Origin: Hyaloperonospora brassicae
Lineage: Eukaryota > Oomycota > Peronosporomycetes > Peronosporales > Peronosporaceae
Assembly (NCBI GenBank): GCA_947650285.1
Contig: CANTFL010001187.1
Span: 62,001 to 126,000, forward strand
Direction of reading: 5' to 3'
Length of the DNA stretch: 64,000 bases
This document shows, in pieces, positions 23,063 to 33,203 of the stretch. The position numbers and the translations under genes are program-made. How positions within the stretch are numbered: position 1 is the first letter of the stretch; each line of letters starts with the position of its first letter. Below the pieces are notes generated by a model, which ran no database searches, was not told the DNA's origin, and saw only the letters and a list, made by a program, of their open reading frames with translations.

Positions 23063-23512
23063 AGTCCCTTGATCAGATCAGCTAGCTTCTCGTGAAGTTA
23101 AAGAGCGACCGGTCGCACTCTCCGTGCGATCGGATTAGCGCCACTGACATCGATACCACAGACCGCTACACGAGCCGCAGGGGGTAGGGCATTACCTTTG
23201 CCGATTAGCAGATGGCGATTCTCCAATATTAGTGTCGCAACTTCTCTTGAACACTCGACAGCGGCTCTCCTGGGTCACCCACTTAAAAATCCTCTAAGGA
23301 TATCTCGGCCATCGGTGTAACAACTTCCGGTAGGATCGCTATGTGCTGATCGACATCCTCAGCGTACAAATCTCCACTTTTGTTACGATTCGTCGACTCA
23401 GTAAGTGGTTCCACCCCGTCTTTTCTTCTCCGATCGGCACGAAGTCATTTCGTTTCACCAGTCGATCAGACTTTTCCTGTAACCCACAATCTCTGATCGC
23501 ACTCCCGTTTGC

Positions 23513-24501
23513 CTAACAGCGGGACTCTCCTTGCAGCAAATCGTTGATACCTCGCCCGATATCTTTGGCGTCGACCATCTTTAATTCAGGGTTTGACTTC
23601 TCATGCCGATCTTGTGACTGATCGCCCCTCCTGCATTCTTGGGTCGTAGAGATCAACGAAAAACCTTCGTTGGTAGACATACATCTTCCTCGGACTGCAT
23701 ACACCGCTCTTCTGTGTCCCTCGCAATCACGTCCGACTGATTTCTGGACTGTTTTTGTCCATCACCATCCATGGTAGAGATCGCGTCTGGCTGATCGATG
23801 GATCGTCTCTGTCTTTGATCAGGATCCTCGCAATCGATCCTCCCTGTCAAGGTCGGCGTCACCAGTCTGCTAGATTCCTTTGACATGTTTTGCACACGCT
23901 CATCGTCTTGCGTCTCGATATTTGTATGTTCCGTCACAAGAACCTTGATCAATCTTTGATCGCTCTTTATTTCGCGATCATTGCTTTCACTCTCGTCTAT
24001 GTAGTGAATCAAATCCTCGTCGATCACGTTTTGATCAGGTTGTAACTTGCCAGCCCTGCAGTCGTTCGCCTCTTCTTCTGTATTCACTTCTTGGCGTTTT
24101 AAAATCTTTCTCGGCGTAGGATATGATCGCTGATCAACCAATGGTCCTTCATACGTTGCGGGTGAGACTTCTTCTCGATCAGTTGAAACCTCGAACGCTA
24201 ATGTCTGCCACTCGTTATAACGTCGCGACCCCACAGACACGTACCCCTGCGATCGGGGTATCGTGTCCGCTACCATCCACAGCCCCAATGGATCTCCCCA
24301 GCGTAAAATCACCTCGCGATCACATAGGTTTGTGAGCTGTAGGTAGTTGATCCTGCCAGGCCTGTCAGTCACAGTTGGTACCCACTTCACGTCTCGTCTT
24401 ACCCACAGTTTAGCTCTTGGTGGCGCAATACCTATCCTAATATATGTTGGTTTGACGACCGGTATCACCAGGTTTTGATCATTCAGGTTGATCGCTTGCA
24501 T
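23513..24501 (-). pseudogene. pol: Protease-RT linker of element G
   Basis: A 282-codon open frame (24501-23653) starting MQAINLNDQNLVIPVVKPTY, with LWVRRDVKWVPTVTDRPGR and NLCDREVILRWGDPLGLWM, matches the general style of Gypsy linkers between protease and RT. The rest is acidic and low in similarity to anything I know. It breaks near 23653 and continues in another frame to about 23513. Confidence 0.6.
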
Positions 24502-24536
24502 GGTCGATCTATAATGTGGCTTACGCCCCGCTAGAC

Positions 24537-24839
24537 CTATACGGACTTCATCGAGTAGACATAGTATCCGTCCGCTAGATCTAAGCGAATCCCCGCCGGA
24601 ACCATGAAATCCATACCCAGTATAGCCTCTTGACCGAATTGATCACCGACCCACACGTCGAAATAATACACTAGCAATCCGTCCAATGTAATCTTGATCT
24701 TCGTGCGCCTAATTGTCATGTATGCGTTTTCCCTCATGCCGACACATTCTTGAGTCTGGCTTTCGTCGATCACGCACTTTACCTTACAATCAAAGGTGGT
24801 GTAGATGATTGACACTTCAGCACCGGACTCAAACAGCAT
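24537..24839 (-). pseudogene. pol: Aspartic protease of element G
   Basis: A 100-codon piece with MLFESGAEVSIIYTTF at the active site, DVWVGDQFGQEAILGMDFM, and PAGIRLDLADG near the end. It is a retropepsin by layout. The catalytic Asp of the D-S/T-G motif is Glu (ESGA), so it should be inactive. It lies immediately left of element C in the gag-pol order. Confidence 0.8.
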
Positions 24840-25205
24840 AGTGGCATTCTCATTATTGATCTATCCAACTGCTTTAGCCTGCTTGAACAACTTTTCAGGG
24901 GTATGATATTTCCAATATCCACATGATTACCCTGGTGCGAGATCTAGCTCCATCTTCACGGCTGATCGAGTGTACTCATCAATTTGTTGCACACTTGAAA
25001 TTGCCGCGACACAAGTTGGTCAATACGTATATTAGCGATCGGCTCGGTCTGGTTGTTAAATACTGGATCCTTCACTTGTTTCTCAACGAATGCATAAATG
25101 CAGAGCCTAGAACGCTCGGCTTGTACCAGATTCCATCCTGGCGAGCGTCCTATTTTAAAATATCCTCTGCCTCGGATGGAAACATTCCTGCGTGCTTAGT
25201 GGGCA
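24840..25205 (-). other. Gag-protease interval of element G
   Basis: 366 bases between the G protease and the target-site duplication of element C. They would link the gag zinc knuckle (33287-33328) to protease once C is removed. No motif is readable. Confidence 0.5.
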
Positions 25206-25210
25206 CATAC
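25206..25210. repeat. Target-site duplication CATAC, left of element C
   Basis: CATAC directly precedes the left LTR end, and CATAC (33199-33203) directly follows the right LTR end. Five bases is the usual size for Ty3/Gypsy integration. Confidence 0.9.
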
Positions 25211-25598
25211 TGTAACGGGGCACACCGTTGCGTAACTTAACGCAAGGGATTTGGGTGCCCCGACGGACGTACACGTGGCGAGCGAGGAAGCGTAGGTAGG
25301 GTAAAAGTAGAACTGTTATATTAATAAATTAAGTCTTTAAACTACTGTCTCTTCGTTTGACTTAATTCAATTATACTAATATAACTGCATGTATGGTGAC
25401 GTCTCGTCACCACTCATTGCGCGCGTCTTGCGGCGATTGGTGGGTTGATATCATCACGATATCAACCAATGAACAGACCCTTTGGTCGACCCTTCAATAT
25501 CACCACTTTGGTGATATTGTTTAAAGAATATCCATCTTATATTCTTTATTGTCACTTTCCTTAAGTGACAATATCATGTAACGGGCTGCCCCGTTACA
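25211..25598 (-). repeat. 3' LTR of element C
   Basis: 388 bases starting TGTAACGGGG and ending CCCCGTTACA. Differences from the 5' LTR include CACCGTTG for CATCCTTG, GTCTTTAA for GTGTTTAA, and two one-base gaps near the right end. Confidence 0.96.
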
Positions 25599-25610
25599 TC
25601 ACCCCCCCTT
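25599..25610 (-). other. Polypurine tract, element C
   Basis: On the minus strand AAGGGGGGGTGA abuts the 3' LTR, the standard primer site for plus-strand DNA synthesis. The same tract flanks the E LTR (45959-45970). A variant on the plus strand (39631-39644) flanks the LTR remnant there. Confidence 0.85.
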
Positions 25611-25655
25611 AACTGATAGTCACCGTGTGACTATCGAAAATATGGAGGCCACCCG

Positions 25656-27337
25656 TTGGCCACCATTGGGACAGGGAGCACTTGTTGGGTCCGTTCCATT
25701 CACTTTCCGCTTGACCTCGCATACTTAACATGTCTATGCGAGGTGACTCAAGACCCACACAGCCCGGTGCTGTGCAAGCCTCTGCGGCAGACGCTTCGTC
25801 GTCTGCCGCCCCTTTCTTCGCCTGCAGCAACAGGTGCTGCAGGTGCACGCGGTATCACGCCGCGTGCGCACGATGACCCCGATGTGGAGGTCATCTACTC
25901 TGGCGAGTCAGACGTGTCTGACTCGGGCAATGCTCCAGAGGCGTCTCGCTCACCGGCGATGCCTCAGTATTCGCCAAGACCACTGCCGAACGAACGGACT
26001 CGTGATTTGCATCACAGTCTGTTCGGCAGTGATGATGAAGATGATCAGGGTGGTGAGTTCTATTCTTCACCACCGCCGGCTCGTGCGTCTTCGCACGAGC
26101 GTGATGACGATGGCGCGAGCCGTCGTCAATCTGGGAGCCGTGGTACCGACAAGGGTACCACTGTGAAGCGTGATGAGTTGAAGCCGTGGCGTTTGCCCGA
26201 ACAACTCATCAATAGCCTGTCTCACGAGACAGGCCAACACCATCGAATACCCTTTTTCGATGCAACCGAGCTTCACGGCTTGAGTTCCAGCGCGAAGAAC
26301 TTTCGCGCTGAAGAAGAATTTTTTCTCGATATCTTTCTTAGACATCGACGGTACAACAGCAACCAAAAGCGTGACAAAACATCGCTTTTGGCTGCGTGGA
26401 ACGCGTTCGTCCAAAACGTAAAGAATTTTGGACGAGAAGGGTGGCTCAAGAAACTTGAAAGGACACGCCTCAGGTTCGAACGGCGAACGCTAACCGGTGC
26501 TAGGTACCGGTTGCATTGTTTATCTAGTGAGGCAGGCATTCCTTGCCTCACATGGGGAGACCCTTGTGCGAGTTGTGTTGACAACTCGCAGCGTGCACAG
26601 AGGGACGTGTATTCACTAAGTTCGCCCTAGGGAAGATCACACATCTCGGCTGAGATGCGTGACGCGATTGCAAACTTGCAATCCGTCCACAAGCGCCTAA
26701 GGCGCGTGTTTACCGATGGGCCACAGGACTCATCGGATGAGTCTCGTCATACTGACGGACGAGACCTTCAACATCCATCAACAGCTGAGAGCGGGGCTCC
26801 CAGCTGTTCCAAGAGGGTGGATACCCCCTCCACTGGACGAGGTAGCTCGTCCTTGATCTTGAATCGTCACGGTGATTCAAGATACGCTCCACTAGAAAGC
26901 GTTGATCACCGTGAGCATCCATCAAAGGATGTGGTGGAGGAGGAAAGACCTCCTCCAGAACCCCAGGCCCACCATCTCGACCCTTACGAGATGGATCGCG
27001 CAATCGATGAATTGCGCGATGACTTGAAGCACGAGCGCGACCGACGCTACGCTTTGACTGATACCGTGCGGAAGAACCGCAAGGGTCACGAGGCTGATCG
27101 GGCGAGATACCGCGCCGATTACGCCACAGCGCAGCTTCAGGTCGAGCGGGATGTCCGCTCCTTTCCGGCGAGCTGGCGACAGCTCGCGGGGAGATATCTC
27201 GGTTGAGTTCCGAGGTATCATATCTGCGCGACCAGACGGATCGTCTGGAGCGCGAACGCAAGAACTTGATGGATGTTCTTGATCGTGGGGGCTATCTTCA
27301 TCGGAAGAAGAAGGCTCGTACTGACAGTACGGTCTGA
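25656..27337 (+). pseudogene. Antisense-frame protein (aORF) of element C
   Basis: An open frame opposite to pol, beginning right after the 3' LTR. It is open from 25656 to a TAG at 26628-26630 (Trp in element E), then continues in frame to about 27163. There one missing C compared with E shifts it; E reads on to a TGA equivalent to 27335-27337. In order the product has an Ala/Ser/Pro-rich start, an acidic stretch DDPDVEVIYSGESDVSDSG, and a central region with RRYNSNQKRDKTSLLAAWN and WLKKLERTRLRFERR. Clustered cysteines follow (HCLSSEAGIPC, GDPCASC), then a Pro/Ser linker and a C-terminal coiled coil (AIDELRDDLKHERDRRY). No upstream in-frame ATG is evident; an ATG at 25729 lies in another frame. 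I do not recognise the family; DNA- or RNA-binding is only a guess from the basic and Cys-rich parts. Confidence 0.7.
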
Positions 27338-27520
27338 GTCGCCCCACGTAAAACGTGGGATGCGCACGCATCCGACGTGGCAATTCGATCTTGTATGCAT
27401 TGCCCTTGCGATGCAACACTCGAAATGGCCCAATGTATTTCGGCAGTAGTTTACTACTGCCGACACTAGTGACTGCATGTCCAGGTAGGTTTACCGTTGA
27501 CAGTAGTACTAGGTCATTAA
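26710..27520 (-). pseudogene. pol: GPY/F-like module and chromodomain at Pol C-terminus (element C)
   Basis: Downstream of the integrase core the minus strand reads LHRKGNAYKIELPRRMRAHP and FYVGRLRPYCQYEPSSSDED, the GPY/F-type module. After a frame change at about 27163 come a Pro-rich linker and a clear chromodomain: [31 protein letters not shown] and [10 protein letters not shown], ending near 26710. Chromodomains at the end of integrase in chromoviruses steer insertion to chromatin with particular histone marks. The one-base deletion at about 27163 breaks this gene and the antisense gene at once. Confidence 0.88.
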
Positions 27521-27522
27521 CC

Positions 27523-28656
27523 TTAAATGAAAGAACATTTGCTCTTCCATTCTTGTCTGCGTTCCGTTTCTAACGGTCCACCGCATTTGCGATGGAGTCC
27601 TGAACGAAACGGACTACCGCTTCTCGAGTCAGCAGGAAGTTCTCTGCTGACTCTTTGTTTTGTCTTAGCAGTGCGCTGCGTGCGCACTGCTAAGAGATTG
27701 CTCTCTTCTTCAGCGAGGTTGTCTTCTTCCTCGCTGGCATAATCGTTGGCGATGCTGAATATACCAGCATCGTCATCATCATCCGAATCAATAATAGCGT
27801 CTTCGCTATTATTGAGATGATTTTCTTCATCGATGTCGACTTGATCGACATCGGCATCATACGTGACGACGTTAACGTCGACACGTGATGAGCAAGAGCC
27901 AAAACGGTTTTTGCTCGAGCGAGTCCCTCCCCCCCTTATCCAAGAGTCACACTCTATAAGGGTGGGCACTCGTGGATGGCGTAGGCCATTCACGTAAAAC
28001 GGTGTGTGCTGTGTGGAAGCATGCACCGAATTATTGATGGCGAATTCCACCATGGGTAGGAATTCGCTCCAACTCGGAAACGAGTGGACATATCCTCGAA
28101 GGATCTCTTCGAGGACACGGTTCGCACGTTCCGTCTGACCATCTGTTTCTGGATGGTCAGAAGTGGACATCTTCAATCGTGTTCCCAGAGTACGGAACAC
28201 GGTTTGCCAAAATTCCGCCGTGAACCGAGGGTCACGGTCGGATACGAGTTCACGGGGTAACCCGTGGAGTCTAAAGACCGTGTCTAGAAAGACACGAGCA
28301 CAACCTTGAGCCTTGATTGACTCAGGGACAGCAGCAAGATGGTCCATCTTGCTGAATCGGTCTACAAACACAAGAATACCATTATTCTTGTGAGCGTCTT
28401 CGGGAAACCCGAAGACGAAGTCCATTGAAACGGACTGCCAGCACTCTGTCGGAACAGGCAGAGGCTGCAATGGCGCACGGGATGAAGGACTAGGCTTCAC
28501 CCGTTGACAAACTTCGCAAGCACGTATGTACTTGCGAACAAACTGATACTGGCGGGGCCAGTAAAAGTCGCGACTTACCGTGAGGTAAGTCTTTTCTCTA
28601 CCACGATGGCCGCTTGTTGGGGCATCGTGACACTCATACATGATGCTCAATCGCAA
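27523..28656 (-). CDS. pol: Integrase, zinc finger and DDE core (element C)
   Basis: A 377-codon frame. The HHCC finger shows ECHDAPTSGHRGREKTYL and YIRACEVCQRVKPS. The core shows SMDFVFGFPEDAHKNNGIL with the first Asp, ELVSDRDPRFTAEFW with the second, and DGQTERANRVLEEILRGYV with the Glu, so all three catalytic residues are present. After HASTQHTPFYVNGLRHPRVP comes an acidic tract (DSDDDDDAGIF) rich in Asp and Glu, then a frame change near 27560 separates it from the GPY/F-like module. Upstream, a TAA at 28710-28712 separates it from RNase H. Confidence 0.92.
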   Translation of the reverse strand: MRLSIMYECHDAPTSGHRGREKTYLTVSRDFYWPRQYQFVRKYIRACEVCQRVKPSPSSRAPLQPLPVPTECWQSVSMDFVFGFPEDAHKNNGILVFVDRFSKMDHLAAVPESIKAQGCARVFLDTVFRLHGLPRELVSDRDPRFTAEFWQTVFRTLGTRLKMSTSDHPETDGQTERANRVLEEILRGYVHSFPSWSEFLPMVEFAINNSVHASTQHTPFYVNGLRHPRVPTLIECDSWIRGGGTRSSKNRFGSCSSRVDVNVVTYDADVDQVDIDEENHLNNSEDAIIDSDDDDDAGIFSIANDYASEEEDNLAEEESNLLAVRTQRTAKTKQRVSRELPADSRSGSPFRSGLHRKCGGPLETERRQEWKSKCSFI

Positions 28657-28709
28657 ATCATGATGAGCGGGTACGACGACACGAGGCGTGTCGTCGGCAA
28701 CAGCTGTAT

Positions 28710-31554
28710 ATTACAGCAATCCGTTGCGTGTACTATACCGATCCGATGAGGATCGGTACAAAGCCGGTAAATCCCTCATGGATTTACTGGATGGATTCTC
28801 CAGATGATCCATCAATCGCAGAAGATTCTTACCGTCCGAATGTTCCTTTCGTACGTCGTCAACTTTACTTGACGACGGGACACTGACTTACAGTGCCGCA
28901 ACAGTGGGCTTATCCTCACTGTTGAATTGTGCGTCCGGCTCGAAATCGGGCCGGCGCGATAGCGCATCAGCGACAACATCGAGTCGTCCTGGTTTACACT
29001 CCACGAAGAAGTTGTGATCCGCGAAGAAAGACAGCCACCTCGCCATTCTTTGCGAGAGGTGCGGGCTGTTTACGGCCGTGCGTAATGACGCATGGTCCGT
29101 GTAGACAACAAACGGTCTATCTCCCAAGAGATAGACGCGGAACTTAGCCAGTGCGTATTTCATGGCAAGGAGTTCCTTGTCATGCACTGGGTAATTACGC
29201 TCAGCTGCTTGCAGCTGACGCGACTGATAACAGATGACGCGCTCCGCGCCATCTGCATCGAACTGCATTAACGCACAGCCGATTGCAAAATCGCTGGCGT
29301 CACAGACCACATGAAATGGTCTGTCCTGATCTGCAATCGCCAAGATCGGCGATTGCATCAAGCTTTGCTTGATACCTTCAAAAGAACGCTGGCACTCAGC
29401 GTCCCATGACCACTTGACATTTTTCTTGAGCAAGCAAGAAAGATGAACAGTCATCTCGGCGTAGTTGCGCGAGTACTTGTGCAAGTACGCCGCAAGACCA
29501 AGGAACTTCCTTAGTCCCTTGACATCGACTGGCACTGGCCAGTCGGTGATCGCCTTGATCTTTTCGGGATCAGGGCGTACGCCGTGTTTCCCCACAATGC
29601 ACCCAAGAAGTGGTATTTCGCTAGCCGCGAATATACACTTCTTGAGGTTGGAGTACAACTTATACTTGCGCATAAGTTGAAGAACCTGACGAACGTGAGT
29701 TCTGTGAACTTCAACGTCCGTCTTTCCGTCCATAGCCCGGCTATGGACGAACACATCGTCGAAGTAACTCGGCGCGAAGTCTCGCACCGGTCTCAACAGA
29801 TTTGTTACACATCTGTTGAATGTTGCAGGGGCATTACTCAGCCCCTGTGGCATCACTAGCCACTCCCACAGCATCCCGCTGGGGGTACTGACTGCCGTGA
29901 ACGGGACGTCCCGTTCACGCATAAGGATCTGATAGAATCCATCCATCAGATCCATGGACGAAAAGATGGTACTCTTTGACATACCATCTATGATTACGTC
30001 CTTCCTCGGTATCGGCGTCTGAGCCGGTACCGTTGCAGCATTCAACTTGTTGAACGCGTGCACTATCCGCCACCCTCCTGTGGCCTTTCGCACACAGAAG
30101 GTCGGAGAGCTGTGAGGGGATGTCGATTACCTCATATGGACCGTAGCGAAGCGATCGGCAAAGAACTTGTCGATCGCTAGTACTTGTTCACGAGGCAGTG
30201 GCCACTGCTTTATGACACAGTACTTCGAGCCCGGTTTGAGCTCGATCTCGTGTCGAGTGCCTTTGTCCTTAGGCAACTCGCAAGGTACGGATTCAGGGAA
30301 CACATCCCTGAATTCGATCAAATCCTTATACAAAGGATTTGCCTGAAGTGACTCCCAGGATTGGGACGCGTATCGCTCAATCCGAGTCTTCTCATCGAGG
30401 ACAATTTCGTCCATCGATGAGCTGCTGAGAACCCGTTCGTTCTCAGCAAATACTGTTGCCGACCGAATGTCGGTCACATACTCGTCCTCTGTGACGAGTA
30501 TGCAGATCTGCTTGACTTTGCCACTACGCAGATCACGCAAGAACCGTTTCGGTTCTAGCGTTGGCAACTGAGTTATCTCCGAAGTCAACTTCGGAGGCAC
30601 AATCAGATCAAGCGTATAAGCGCCTACGCTTGATCCGTCATTAACCAAGACGTTCAACGTCTCGGTTACTTCCTGGGAACTAGCTTCCACAGGTTGCTGA
30701 AGGCCTAATCCTTCAGCAAGTGACTCTTGAGGAATTCCTTCCTCAAGTACGTGGGGACTTATTCCCTCGACGTCTTCTGACTGTGGCTGTGCAACCACAG
30801 GAAGGGACTGATCCTCTACGGTCGACTCTCCAGTCGACCTAGGATTTCCATGTTGCCCTTTGGAGGCAACAGGTTTCTTTCTTCTAAGATGCTGCCCGCT
30901 AGGCATGCATTCATGTTCCGGTCCACTCGACTTATTCGAGTGGTGGACCTTCGGCGCATCCTGTACTTCTGTACAGCCGCCGGGAGCTTGCTCCACAGTG
31001 TAGTGATCAACTACACTGTGATCTTGTGCAGTCGTGCTAACGACCGTACCGCAAGTGAGGCCATCGCACTCACTCGCAGAACATCCACACGCTTGTGGAC
31101 GCTCCAAGGTGTTCATCAGATGGCCATCTGATGAATAAGCGGCAGGCATCTTGACGGATCGATGCCGCCAGCTCACCCTTGGCTCGTACTTTCTGAGCCA
31201 AGGTAATCCCAGGATGACATCAAATTTGTCATCCAGATCGAGCACGATGAAGTCATCATCGTACTGTTCGCCGTCCAACGTGTAGTGGATTCCTACTACA
31301 CGTTTCTCAACGGTAATCGATACGCCTGTTGCAAGGCGCACCGTCATCCTTGTGAGGGGAATGTCGCGCTCAACGAACTTGAGCCTGCGACCCTCGAGTG
31401 ACTGGCGACGAACAAAGTTGTTCGACGCCCCACCGTCTACTAGGGCACGAAGCGACAAATCATTTGTCGCTTCCAACTTCAAGGTGATGAGCGAAACGTC
31501 ATCACCAGGTGCAGAGACACACAATGATTGTGTATCTGGAGCAACTTTCGTCAA
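28710..31554 (-). pseudogene. pol: Protease, RT and RNase H in one frame with three stops (element C)
   Basis: One reading frame runs from 31554. It has protease (ALVDGGASNNFVRR, ILGLPWLRKYEP), the linker with EPKRFLRDLRSGK, and RT (KATGGWRIVHAFNK, SSMDLMDGFYQI, VMPQGLSNAPATF, PSYFDDVFVHS). RNase H follows (HVVCDASDFAIG, DKELLAMKYAL, YTDHASLR, VVADALSRRPD) with all four acidic residues. Stops in this frame are TAA at 30127-30129 (shared with B), TAA at 28888-28890 (Ser codon in E), and TAA at 28710-28712 (shared with E, Tyr codon in B). Apart from these stops the domains look intact. Confidence 0.93.
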
Positions 31555-31604
31555 GAGATTTGCAAATTCTCTTGAGGTTGCTGGATCAGTAGGGCGCTCC
31601 GCCC

Positions 31605-32764
31605 CTACTGACCCCGACCATTTTTTGATGGTCCGTCTCGCTGTTGCGGCTTCGCAACAGCGCTGGACCCACGCCCATTGCCCTTTCTGGCGAATGGTCG
31701 TCCATTTCGCTCAGTACTGTTTGGTACTGGGCGTGGAGCACTACACTCGTATGCGTAGTGCCCTAACTTCTGACAGCGATTGCACCTCTGCAATCGCTTG
31801 TTGTTTGTAGAGCGAGGTCTCTCGCTCTCAACATAGCAGAGGTCCATTGGTTCTGGACCTCCGATCTCTTGTCGTCTCGGTGGACGGTAAGAGTTTGAGC
31901 TAGCATGAGCCTGTATCATGCTAAATTCTTCCTGTTCCGCGGCTGATATCGCTTCTTCAAGCGTATTCAGCTCAAGGCGGAACAGGTGGTTTTGGACGGG
32001 CCCTTCTGCGAGCCCTTGCATAAACACCGTAATCAACGTGTGTTCATGAACTGGGTTTGCAGTTATACTACTCGCAAGGAGTCGTATATGTTGAGCGTAA
32101 TCGTGCACATCACGCTTACCCTGCTTGAGTTTCAGGAGCTCTGAACGAGCCCTGAACTCAGCACGTGGCGGCTCAAACGTTTGTATGAGCCGGGACTTGA
32201 AGTCATCTAGCGACCTAAACACGTTTGGGTCGCTACTCTCGAGTCCCAGGGACCAAGTTTTGGCACGCCCTGCCAAGTGGGTCTGCGCAAATGTGAGTTT
32301 CATTTGCTCATCTTCGACGCGACGAGCCCTTAGGGCTCTGTCGAGTTCGACAAACCATAGTAACAGGGAGTCCTCCGGGACTCCACTGTACTTGGAGATG
32401 TCGACTTTCATCACTTCGGGACGACGCGCATGCGCCGTCCCGCCCACAGCAGCATGGAATTGCTGCTGTCTCAACAGCTCCGTCTGTTGAGCACCGAGTT
32501 CTCTCAACTGCTCGGCCTGTTGAGAGCCTTGCTGGTGAAGCAAGGCTACTTTCTCCCTCTCGAGAGCAAGTTCATTGTGAATGAACTTGGCGATAGCAGC
32601 ATGTTGTTGGTCTCTGTCTAGAGACTCCAACATGGTGCTGACGAGACGACGAGTTCGCCTACGGTAGAACTCATTCGTTCTACCGCACCCCATTCGATGT
32701 CACTCAAATGGGTAAACCCTTCATGCGTGGCGTGAAAGGTGTCTTCTTCATCCAACATGTTCAT
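31605..32764 (-). pseudogene. gag: Gag with CCHC knuckle, 5' frameshift (element C)
   Basis: The expected ATG is at 32764 (MNMLDEEDTFHAT...). Near 32640-32655 there are five extra bases relative to A, so the first 40 codons are out of frame with the rest. From about 32640 to 31605 the frame is open, with LDRDQQHAAIAKFIHNELAL, the Gln-rich helix, LAGRAKTWSLGLESSDP and PPRAEFRARSELLKLKQGKR. The CNRCQKLGHYAYEC knuckle follows, then a basic Gly/Arg tail. Unlike A and B there is no TGA before the knuckle (GGPEPMDLCYVESERP). Confidence 0.92.
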
Positions 32765-32797
32765 GTTGGATGATGTGGTCCTTGGAAGGACTGAAAA

Positions 32798-32806
32798 GTG
32801 CTACCA
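32798..32806 (-). other. Primer binding site, element C
   Basis: TGGTAGCAC on the minus strand, two bases inside the 5' LTR, identical to A, B and E. Confidence 0.75.
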
Positions 32807-32808
32807 GG

Positions 32809-33198
32809 TGTAACGGGGCACATCCTTGCGTAACTTAACGCAAGGGATTTGGGTGCCCCGACGGACGTACACGTGGCGAGCGAGGAAGCGTAGGTAGGGT
32901 AAAAGTAGAACTGTTATATTAATAAATTAAGTGTTTAAACTACTGCCTCTTCGTTTGACTTAATTCAATCATACTAATATAACTGCATGTATGGTGACGT
33001 CTCGTCACCACTCATTGCGCGCGTCTTGCGGCGATTGGTGGGTTGATATCATCACGATATCAACCAATGAACAGACCCTTTGGTCGACCCTTCAATATCA
33101 CCACTTTGGTGATATTGTTTAAAGAATATCCATCTTTATATTCTTTATTGTCACTTTCCTTAAAGTGACAATTTCATGTAACGGGCTGCCCCGTTACA
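32809..33198 (-). repeat. 5' LTR of element C
   Basis: 390 bases with TGTAACGGGG and CCCCGTTACA ends. Three strong perfect hairpins stand about 53 bases apart: arms 33041-33050/33056-33065 (10 bp), 33093-33103/33107-33117 (11 bp, 3-base loop) and 33147-33157/33162-33172 (11 bp, 4-base loop). A fourth is at 32993-32999/33003-33009. All are kept in the 3' LTR and in the E 3' LTR, with small changes. Confidence 0.96.
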
Positions 33199-33203
33199 CA
33201 TAC
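33199..33203. repeat. Target-site duplication CATAC, right of element C
   Basis: Matches 25206-25210 exactly; together they define the insertion of C into element G. Confidence 0.9.

Larger units (their letters stand above)
25211..33198 (-). mobile_element. Element C: complete Ty3/Gypsy chromovirus-like element
   Basis: A 7,988-base element with both LTRs, primer binding site, polypurine tract and a perfect 5-base target duplication. It reads leftwards: 5' LTR, gag, protease, RT, RNase H, integrase, GPY/F-like module and chromodomain, with an antisense frame overlapping the last part, then polypurine tract and 3' LTR. The two LTRs differ at about eight positions in 390, so the insertion is fairly recent. 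It sits inside element G. At least three nonsense codons and several frameshifts inactivate it. Its entire length is tiled with short inverted repeats. Confidence 0.96.
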
